14,175 nt of DNA from an uncultured Lachnospiraceae bacterium (GTDB taxonomy: Bacteria; Bacillota; Clostridia; Lachnospirales; Lachnospiraceae), in assembly GCA_947631755.1 (NCBI GenBank), contig CANRMO010000043.1:1-14175 (forward strand), in the 5' to 3' direction. Positions 5,693-11,277 of this stretch are shown in pieces (positions within the stretch are counted from its first letter, which is position 1; each line of letters opens with the position of its first letter). A program made the position numbers and the translations under genes. The notes beneath the pieces are model-generated. The model worked only from the letters and a program-made list of their open reading frames with translations, did not search any database and was not told where the DNA came from.

Positions 5693-7168
5693 ATGGACAA
5701 ATATAATGTGTATCAGGACATGAGCCGGCGCACCGGAGGGGAGATTTATCTTGGCGTCGTGGGGCCGGTCCGGACAGGAAAATCAACATTCATCAAACGT
5801 TTTATGGAGCTGGTTGTGCTTCCTGAAATAACAGATGAGAATGAGAGGCAGCGGACGATTGACGAACTGCCCCAGTCAGCGGATGGCAGGACAATCATGA
5901 CAACAGAGCCCAAATTTGTTCCGAAAGAGGCGGCTGAGATCCGTTTTCAGGATCAGGAGACCGGCAAGATCCGGCTGATTGACTGCGTCGGCTTTCTCGT
6001 GCCAGGTTCTGCCGGACACGAGGAGGAAGAGCGGGAGCGGATGGTGAAAACGCCCTGGTTTGAGGAAGAAATTCCCTTTTCGCGGGCGGCGGCTATCGGT
6101 ACATCGAAAGTGATCAAAGAGCACTCGAATATAGGCATTATTATAACGACTGACGGATCTTTTGGGACGATCGAGGAGGGGAATTTTAAGTCGGCGGAAG
6201 AGAAAACGGTGATAGAGTGCAAAAAAGCTGGCAAACCGTTTATCATCCTTCTCAATACGGCCCACCCGGATAAGCCGGAGACTCTTGAGAAAGCGAAACA
6301 GATGGAACAGCAGTACGGGAAGACGGTGCTGCCGATCAATGGCAAGGAAATGAGCAGGGAGGATGCGTTGTCTGTCATGGAGCAAATATTAGCAGATTTT
6401 CCGATTACGCGGCTGAATTTTATCATGCCGAAATGGGTTGAATTTCTCACGCTGGATAACTGGCTGAAAGCTGACCTGGTTGAACAGTGCCGGAATCTGA
6501 TCCGGGGCCTGCACACAATGAGTGATGTAAGGGAAGAGAATCTTTCTGTGGACGCCCAGTATATAAAGGAAGTGTATATAAGGGATAAACAGCTGGAAAA
6601 TGGCGTAGTGAATATTATGATGGAGTTTGAGGAGAGCTATTATTACGACATCCTCAGCGAGATGGTGGGAACGAAAATTGAGGGAGAGTTCGACCTGATC
6701 GCTACGCTCCGTGAGCTGGCGGCCAGAAAGAAAGAATATGAGACGATAGCGGACGCATGTTCCCAGGTCCGCCTGAGGGGATACGGGATCGTGCCGCCCA
6801 CAGAGGAGGAGATCGAGATCGCCAGTCCGGAACTGATCCGGCACGGAAATAAATTCGGAGTAAAAATAAAGGCGGCCTGCCCGTCAATCCATCTGATCCA
6901 GGCAAATATTGAGACCGAGATCGCTCCGATCGTTGGGAGTGAGGAGCAGGCGCAGGATCTGATCAATTATATCAGCCAGAATTCTATGGAAAACCCGGAT
7001 GGGATTTTTGACACAAATATTTTTGGCAAGACGATCCGCCAGCTTGTGGATGAGGGTATCAATTCAAAGGTGAACCGGCTGACAGAGGAGAGCCAGCTAA
7101 AATTGCAGGATACGATTCAGAAAGTGGTAAATGACTCCAACGGAGGGCTGATTTGTATCATTATCTGA
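5693..7168 (+). CDS. spoIVA: SpoIVA, stage IV sporulation ATPase (coat basement protein)
   Basis: SpoIVA polymerises on the forespore outer membrane in an ATP-dependent way and forms the platform for coat assembly; it also acts in cortex formation. The ATG at 5693 follows AAGGGGG by 8 bases. The 491 residues are nearly the length of the B. subtilis protein (492) and numbering agrees: Walker A GPVRTGKST places Lys30, sensor threonines are Thr70 and Thr71 (IMTTEPKF), and Asp97 sits in LIDCVGF, all at the positions known in B. subtilis. The C terminus GGLICIII matches the conserved tail needed for membrane targeting through SpoVM. The gene appears intact and monocistronic, with a sigma-E-like promoter before it and a strong terminator after it. 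Confidence in identity is very high. Confidence 0.98.
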   Translation: MDKYNVYQDMSRRTGGEIYLGVVGPVRTGKSTFIKRFMELVVLPEITDENERQRTIDELPQSADGRTIMTTEPKFVPKEAAEIRFQDQETGKIRLIDCVGFLVPGSAGHEEEERERMVKTPWFEEEIPFSRAAAIGTSKVIKEHSNIGIIITTDGSFGTIEEGNFKSAEEKTVIECKKAGKPFIILLNTAHPDKPETLEKAKQMEQQYGKTVLPINGKEMSREDALSVMEQILADFPITRLNFIMPKWVEFLTLDNWLKADLVEQCRNLIRGLHTMSDVREENLSVDAQYIKEVYIRDKQLENGVVNIMMEFEESYYYDILSEMVGTKIEGEFDLIATLRELAARKKEYETIADACSQVRLRGYGIVPPTEEEIEIASPELIRHGNKFGVKIKAACPSIHLIQANIETEIAPIVGSEEQAQDLINYISQNSMENPDGIFDTNIFGKTIRQLVDEGINSKVNRLTEESQLKLQDTIQKVVNDSNGGLICIII

Positions 7169-7207
7169 TAAGAAATTTTGCGCCGCAGAGCGCGTACTGC
7201 ATCAGAG

Positions 7208-7249
7208 GGGAGCTGTCACAGCAATCATAGCTGTGGGGGCTCTCTTTTT
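7208..7249 (+). terminator. terminator after spoIVA
   Basis: CACAGC (7217-7222) and GCTGTG (7230-7235) form the upper stem around AATCATA. GGGAGC (7208-7213) pairs with GCTCTC (7239-7244) below an internal loop. TTTTT follows at 7245-7249. It lies 40 bases after the spoIVA stop and would separate spoIVA from the cell-wall hydrolase gene. Confidence 0.8.
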
Positions 7250-7393
7250 AGTGAATGGGGAAAAAATGATATCTGGTGGAGGGATTGGCAGCGCTCTGCG
7301 GGGATTTTTTGGAAGCAAATACATTTTTTGGAGAAACACTACAAGGGTAGAATAAAATATTAATTATTTTGCGCATAATTTACGAGAAATCAG

Positions 7394-7422
7394 TTGACAA
7401 GCAGAAAATATGTTGTTATAAT
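7394..7422 (+). promoter_or_regulatory. consensus sigma-A promoter for the NlpC/P60 gene
   Basis: TTGACA (7394-7399), a 17-base spacer and TATAAT (7417-7422) match the vegetative consensus at every position. The RNA should start near 7429, about 60 bases before the ATG. Confidence 0.92.
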
Positions 7423-7433
7423 AACCCCATAAA

Positions 7434-7450
7434 TGTAACATTTCTGTAAC
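7434..7450 (+). promoter_or_regulatory. WalR (YycF) binding box
   Basis: TGTAAC-ATTTC-TGTAAC fits the Bacillus WalR consensus TGTWAH-N5-TGTWAH exactly. WalR controls cell-wall hydrolase genes, and this box sits before such a gene. Its position just downstream of the expected transcription start suggests repression, as at WalR-repressed genes, rather than activation. Confidence 0.75.
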
Positions 7451-7489
7451 AAATTATTTAAAAATTTGAAACATGGGGAAGATATTATT

Positions 7490-8743
7490 ATGATGAACAA
7501 TTGGAAGAGAACAGCAGCTTTGGCATTGACAGGAGCTTTATTTACAGGAACTATTATTCTGCCTGCCCGCGCGGCTATGCTGGCATCGGAACAGCAGGTG
7601 GAGGGGGCAATTGTTGTTGTCGACAAATATTGTGACGATGTGGCGAGCGGCATGCTGCTCCCGCAGAGTGCCGAGCTTTTGGCAGTTTCTGAGTCGGCAG
7701 TAAATGTTCCTCCGGCGGAGACACCGGAGACAGAGCAGACGCCTCAGCAGAACAAAGAAGAGGCGGTTGTTGATGAGGAAAAAGAGCCGGAACATGTAGA
7801 GCTCAATCTGAACTACAGTCGTCTGGGAATTGCCAGCAATGTAGACACATATCTGAATGTGCGAAAGAAACCATCGACAGGTTCTTCTATCGTGGGAAAG
7901 ATGACGAAAAATTCCGGCTGCCATATCTATAAGATTAAAAAGGGCTGGGCCAAGATTGTATCCGGCGGAGTAAAGGGCTGGGTAAAAGCGTCTTATCTTG
8001 AGACAGACAAGAAAGCGGAGGAACTGGCCACGAAAGTCGGAAAGGATGTTGTGGAGATCCAGACGGATTCTCTCCGCGTGAGAGCACTGCCGACAACGGA
8101 TGCGCCAATCTATTCTGTCGTGTCTGAGGGCGAGGAATTTGCGATCAAAAAGGCGGACCTCACTCTGGATTATGTAAAGAAGATCATTGAGAAAGAAGAT
8201 GTTTCCAAAAAGGCTCTTGAGAGAGCCGGCGGAGATGAGAGGATACAGAGCGAGATGGGGAATTTCGTCTGCATTTATGTGGATGATGAGTACGCATTTG
8301 TCTCTAAGGAATATGTAAAACAGAGATATTCGCTGAAACGCGCAGTAAAGGCAAAGACGGTGAAAGCGAGTTCGTCTTCCGGGGTTTCTTCCAGCCAGGC
8401 GTCCATCGTGGAATATGCCAAGCAGTTCCTCGGCAACCCTTATGTGTGGGGCGGCTCCAGTCTGACACACGGCACAGACTGTTCCGGATTTACCATGAGC
8501 CTGTACGCACATTACGGCTATTCACTGCCACACCATGCGGCGTCCCAGGCAGGGCAGACAAGGAGTGTCAGCACACCGAAACCGGGCGATTTGTTCTTCT
8601 ACAGCAACGGCGGCGGTATTAACCATGTGGCGATGTATATTGGCGGCGGTATGGTGATCCATGCGAGCAACCCGTCTGACGGAATCAAGATCTCAAATGC
8701 TTATTACCGTCATCCGGTCAAGATTGGCCGTGTGATGAACTGA
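7490..8743 (+). CDS. secreted SH3-domain NlpC/P60 peptidoglycan endopeptidase
   Basis: A predicted secreted cysteine peptidase that cuts peptide stems of peptidoglycan, 417 residues. The ATG at 7490 (or the next one at 7493) has GGGGAAG 8 bases upstream. Residues 1-29 are a signal peptide (MMNNWKRTAALALTGALF, then PARA before the likely cut). A Pro/Glu-rich stretch (about 70-105) is a likely linker. A first bacterial SH3 domain covers about 112-172 (LNVRKKPS and GWVKASYLET). A second covers about 183-280 and is interrupted by a charged insert around 223-256. The NlpC/P60 domain covers about 303-417 with catalytic Cys331 (DCSGF), His379 (INHVAMYIG) and His391 (VIHAS). Vegetative expression under WalR control is predicted from the upstream sites. 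Its 3' end is partly repeated after the next gene. Confidence 0.95.
   Translation: MMNNWKRTAALALTGALFTGTIILPARAAMLASEQQVEGAIVVVDKYCDDVASGMLLPQSAELLAVSESAVNVPPAETPETEQTPQQNKEEAVVDEEKEPEHVELNLNYSRLGIASNVDTYLNVRKKPSTGSSIVGKMTKNSGCHIYKIKKGWAKIVSGGVKGWVKASYLETDKKAEELATKVGKDVVEIQTDSLRVRALPTTDAPIYSVVSEGEEFAIKKADLTLDYVKKIIEKEDVSKKALERAGGDERIQSEMGNFVCIYVDDEYAFVSKEYVKQRYSLKRAVKAKTVKASSSSGVSSSQASIVEYAKQFLGNPYVWGGSSLTHGTDCSGFTMSLYAHYGYSLPHHAASQAGQTRSVSTPKPGDLFFYSNGGGINHVAMYIGGGMVIHASNPSDGIKISNAYYRHPVKIGRVMN
8717..8731 (+). repeat. direct repeat, copy 1 (inside the NlpC/P60 3' end)
   Basis: GTCAAGATTGGCCGT encodes VKIGR near the C terminus of the hydrolase and recurs exactly at 9769-9783 after the Rpn gene. 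In copy 1 it is separated by 66 bases from the terminator; in copy 2 it directly abuts it. Confidence 0.85.
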
Positions 8744-8797
8744 TCCCGGCGGGCGGATCTGGAAGATAAGATAAAAGGAAATAAAATCATTATAAAA

Positions 8798-8840
8798 CAG
8801 TATTCTGTTCTGCTACAAAGCGGAATGGAATACTGTTTTT
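8798..8840 (+). terminator. terminator after the NlpC/P60 gene (copy 1)
   Basis: CAGTATTCTGTTCTGCT (8798-8814) pairs over its full 17 bases, counting G-U pairs, with 8819-8835 around the loop ACAA. TTTTT follows at 8836-8840. A near-identical copy lies at 9784-9826. Confidence 0.92.
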
Positions 8841-8891
8841 GACTTTATGGCAAAGTAAAAAGATACAGGGCAATGGAAAATCAGATTTTGA

Positions 8892-8920
8892 TTGAAAAAG
8901 AAGGTTTTTCTCTGTATAAT
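8892..8920 (+). promoter_or_regulatory. sigma-A promoter for the Rpn-family gene
   Basis: TTGAAA (8892-8897), a 17-base spacer and TATAAT (8915-8920). It lies inside the open frame upstream of the chosen start, which argues against the ATG at 8873 and for TTG at 8951. Confidence 0.75.
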
Positions 8921-8950
8921 ATTCTTGAGAGCAGTAAGGAGGTGGTATGT

Positions 8951-9766
8951 TTGCCGATGACAGAAGAACAGCGGGCAGTCTTACACGAACAGGACTTGCA
9001 GAGATTAAGAGGATTTCGGTTATTGGATGATGATTTTCTGGCTGCTTTTTTCAGAGATAACATTGAAGACACAGAGTTTATTTTACGAATTATTTTGGAT
9101 AAACCGGGGTTAAAGGTAACAAGCGTACATGCGCAGCATGAGTTGAAAAATCTGAATGGGCGTTCCGTGAGGCTTGATGTCCATGCCATCGAGGACAATG
9201 GGACCGAGGCAGATATTGAAATTCAGCGTGATGACCGTGGCGCAGGATTTAAGAGAGCGAGGCATAACAGCAGCCTTTTGGATGCCTCCATTCTAAAACC
9301 GGGACAGAAGCCAGAGGAATTGCCGGAAACTTATGTGATTTTTATTACGGAAAGTGATGTAATCGGGAAAGATAAGGTGCTCTATTCGATAGAGAGATAT
9401 ATTTTAGTAGATGGAGAGTACATTCCTGTCAATGACGGTGCGCATACTATTTATGTAAATGGAGCAAAGCAAGGGAGTAAAACAGAACTTGAGAAGTTGA
9501 TGCATGACTTCTCCTGCATCAAAGCAGATGATATGTATTTTTCACAATTAGCAGAGAAAATGCGGTATTTTAAAGAAGATGAGAAAGGGGTGGAAACCAT
9601 GTGCCGTGTTATGGAAGAAATGAGGAATGAGACCGAGTTGGCTACAAGAATTGAAAATGCTCTTGAGATGATTAAGGGTGGCAAACTTTCTCTTGAGGAT
9701 ATTGCACAATATTCGGGGTTATCTTTGGAGAAAGTCAGAGAACTTGCAGAAAAGAAAAGCGCTTAG
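8951..9766 (+). CDS. Rpn family recombination-promoting nuclease / PD-(D/E)XK transposase-like protein
   Basis: It belongs to the PD-(D/E)XK nuclease family transposase group (PDDEXK_2, related to E. coli Rpn proteins, which promote RecA-independent recombination). The TTG at 8951 has AAGGAGG (8936-8942) at 8 bases; ATG at 8957 is an alternative. The product has 271 residues. Visible marks are LLDDDFLAAFFRDNIEDTEF, LKNLNGRSVRLDVHA with the likely catalytic Asp76, IEIQRDD with Glu90 and Gln92, then RARHNSSLLDAS and LPETYVIFITE. The C terminus GKLSLEDIAQYSGLSLEKV looks like a small helix-turn-helix. The gene looks more AT-rich than its neighbours. It has its own promoter and is flanked by repeated copies of the neighbour's tail and terminator, suggesting acquisition by recombination. 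Confidence 0.92.
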   Translation: MPMTEEQRAVLHEQDLQRLRGFRLLDDDFLAAFFRDNIEDTEFILRIILDKPGLKVTSVHAQHELKNLNGRSVRLDVHAIEDNGTEADIEIQRDDRGAGFKRARHNSSLLDASILKPGQKPEELPETYVIFITESDVIGKDKVLYSIERYILVDGEYIPVNDGAHTIYVNGAKQGSKTELEKLMHDFSCIKADDMYFSQLAEKMRYFKEDEKGVETMCRVMEEMRNETELATRIENALEMIKGGKLSLEDIAQYSGLSLEKVRELAEKKSA

Positions 9767-9768
9767 AA

Positions 9769-9827
9769 GTCAAGATTGGCCGTCAGTATTCTGTTCTGCT
9801 GGAAAGCGGAATAGAATACTGTTTTTG
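9769..9827 (+). repeat. composite direct repeat, copy 2 (nlpC tail joined to terminator)
   Basis: The first 15 bases equal 8717-8731. The next 44 (9784-9827) match 8798-8841 at all but three positions. The 66 bases that separate these blocks in copy 1 are absent. The stop codon of the Rpn gene lies two bases before this copy. Confidence 0.85.
9784..9826 (+). terminator. terminator after the Rpn-family gene (copy 2)
   Basis: The left arm (9784-9800) is identical to copy 1. The right arm (9805-9821) differs by one base, which turns a G-U pair into A-U. The loop is GGAA, a GNRA tetraloop. TTTTT follows. The stem is kept and stabilised, so it is under constraint or recently copied. Confidence 0.92.
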
Positions 9828-9864
9828 TATAAGTGCTGCTATTGTATATACGTGTCACGGATGA

Positions 9865-9879
9865 TAGGACATTGTCCTA
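9865..9879. repeat. 15-bp palindrome at the stop of the DUF4253 gene
   Basis: TAGGACATTGTCCTA is a 7-1-7 perfect inverted repeat; its last three bases are the stop codon of the minus-strand gene. No T-tract is seen in either direction, so terminator function is doubtful. Confidence 0.45.
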
Positions 9880-11130
9880 ATCCCACCAGAAATACCAGAC
9901 AGATGATTTCCGGATGCTGTCTGCCAGTTCGCCCAGAGTGCCGGTGTCTGTGCACTGGTACAGGCGGTCTTCGCAGAATGCGGCGTGTTCTCTGGCAAGA
10001 TCCCAGGCGTCTTTCTCTGTCGGCACATTTTTTTCTACCAGAAATTCCATAGTGTCATGGCTGATCACGGCGGGGACTGCCCCGTATTTTTTGTGCCAGT
10101 ACCGGCATACGGACAGGATTTTGTCTATTTCGAGATCGGCATTCCAAACTTCAAAGGGAACATAGGCCGGTATTTTCCACGGTTCATCCACGGGGATGCG
10201 GAACAGGATATATTCCTCGTATTCATTTCCGAAAGAGCGGAGAGCCTCATATTCGTCCACCTCGTCTCCTGGCTGGAAAATTTCTTCGTACCGGCTCGTA
10301 TCTTCCCCGGACTCGGCGAGATCTTCTAATGTCTCCCGGTACTGTTTATCAAGAAAGGTTTTCCCGTCCGGAAGATTTCCCGACAGCAGTTTTTCCCGGT
10401 CATATCCATCCTCTTTCATGATCTCAAACTGTTCCAGATAGATTTTATCGGAGGGGACGAGAACCGGATAACCATCCCGGCCTGCCGTCTCCATCGCTTT
10501 ATGGTAGCTGTCCATGATTTCCTCTGCGGACAGTTCATGGCATGGCAGGACTTCACAGGGACAGCCAATCCTTTTCATGATCTTTAATGTGGTCTTATTG
10601 TAGGAGAGCTCTGCTTTGCTGTTCTCTTTATAAAACGGACTCTGTGCATCTTCTTTCATGTTATGGAGAAAGCGGATCAGTTTTGGGGAGCAGTTTTTCT
10701 TTACGATGATACAGCCCTCTTTTCTTGCGTATATGAGATAGAAATTTGTGTCGGTCTCAATGATCTTCCACAGATCATAATAGCGCAGCTCGGACACGAT
10801 GCCGTCGCAGGTCTGGCGGAAAAAGGTGCTGTAAAATTCGTAGGTAAAAATGCAGTTTCCCGCGCTGTCCGGCGCATTAAATTCCTCTTCCTGTTTTTTC
10901 CTTCTTGTCTTTTTCCCCCGCATGACAAGGGAGATACAGGCCAGAAAGACGAGCAGCGCGCGGAAGTAATTTTTGCCGGACAGAGCCAGTGCGGTCAGTG
11001 CGCCTCCGATGGCGAGACAAAGTATATAGGACAGGATGTTTGTGGCCCGGCACGCCCGGTCGCTGAAACGGATGTATTCGTCATAGGTGAACGTGGTAGT
11101 TGTAGTGTGCAATATGTTATCGTCGTTCAT
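9877..11130 (-). CDS. membrane protein with YcxB-like and DUF4253 domains
   Basis: A 417-residue protein of unknown function. The start at 11130 has AAGGAG 12 bases upstream, a little far; no other start fits better. Residues about 29-49 and 55-71 form two membrane segments followed by a Lys/Arg cluster, which suggests that the rest is cytoplasmic. Residues about 93-147 (FTYEFYSTFFR, LRYYDLWKIIETDTNFYLI, GCIIVKK) resemble the YcxB-like domain. The C-terminal half carries the marks of DUF4253: YPVLVPSDKIYLE, a central YWHKKYGAVPAVISHDTMEF, then DAWDLAREHAAFCEDR and the terminal WYFWWD. Both assignments are from memory of the families. DUF4253 proteins are soluble in the examples I recall, so the membrane-tethered fusion is unusual. 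A sigma-A promoter (11227-11199) precedes it, back to back with that of the next gene. Confidence 0.72.
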   Translation of the reverse strand: MNDDNILHTTTTTFTYDEYIRFSDRACRATNILSYILCLAIGGALTALALSGKNYFRALLVFLACISLVMRGKKTRRKKQEEEFNAPDSAGNCIFTYEFYSTFFRQTCDGIVSELRYYDLWKIIETDTNFYLIYARKEGCIIVKKNCSPKLIRFLHNMKEDAQSPFYKENSKAELSYNKTTLKIMKRIGCPCEVLPCHELSAEEIMDSYHKAMETAGRDGYPVLVPSDKIYLEQFEIMKEDGYDREKLLSGNLPDGKTFLDKQYRETLEDLAESGEDTSRYEEIFQPGDEVDEYEALRSFGNEYEEYILFRIPVDEPWKIPAYVPFEVWNADLEIDKILSVCRYWHKKYGAVPAVISHDTMEFLVEKNVPTEKDAWDLAREHAAFCEDRLYQCTDTGTLGELADSIRKSSVWYFWWD

Positions 11131-11177
11131 AAGTTCAGATGGCTCCTTCCCAGTAAATTTTTGGTAAAAAATTTTTA

Positions 11178-11206
11178 TTGCATATAAGATCTGGTATTAG
11201 TATAAT
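11178..11206 (+). promoter_or_regulatory. sigma-A promoter for the CmpB-like gene
   Basis: TTGCAT (11178-11183), a 17-base spacer and TATAAT (11201-11206). The RNA would start near 11213, leaving a leader of about 65 bases before the ATG at 11278. Confidence 0.72.
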
Positions 11207-11227
11207 CGAATATATGAGCGAGTGCAA
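11199..11227 (-). promoter_or_regulatory. sigma-A promoter for the DUF4253 gene
   Basis: On the minus strand TTGCAC (11227-11222), a 17-base spacer and TATACT (11204-11199) form a good promoter. Its -10 box overlaps the -10 box of the divergent promoter by four bases. Confidence 0.7.
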
Positions 11228-11277
11228 GCGCTGGCTGTGGGACGGGGATAATTATTTGACAAACGGGGAAATTACAC

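Larger units (their letters stand above)
7169..7489. other. intergenic region between spoIVA and the NlpC/P60 gene
   Basis: This 321-base gap holds no convincing gene. From left to right it contains one arm of an 11-bp inverted repeat (CCGCAGAGCGC, 7183-7193), the spoIVA terminator, the second arm (GCGCTCTGCGG, 7291-7301, followed by a run of six T), an AT-rich stretch, a consensus sigma-A promoter (7394-7422) and a WalR box (7434-7450). A 61-codon frame at 7178-7363 crosses the terminator and is rejected. Confidence 0.6.

Noticed and set aside
5953..6516. 187-codon minus-strand open frame inside spoIVA
   Set aside because: It opposes a fully conserved spoIVA and shows no recognisable protein features.
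7178..7363. 61-codon plus-strand frame after spoIVA
   Set aside because: It crosses the spoIVA terminator, has no ribosome binding site, and its composition is unlike the neighbouring proteins.
7538..8512. 324-codon open frame on the minus strand
   Set aside because: It lies wholly opposite the NlpC/P60 gene, which has clear domains, catalytic residues, promoter and terminator. The translation is low in complexity and shows no family features.
8873..8950. Upstream ATG extension of the Rpn-family gene
   Set aside because: A good sigma-A promoter (8892-8920) lies inside this extension, no Shine-Dalgarno precedes 8873, and AAGGAGG fits a start at 8951.
8798..9827. Terminal inverted repeats of an insertion sequence around the Rpn gene
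   Set aside because: The flanking repeats are direct copies of a terminator and of nlpC sequence, not inverted ends; no target-site duplication or DDE transposase is present.
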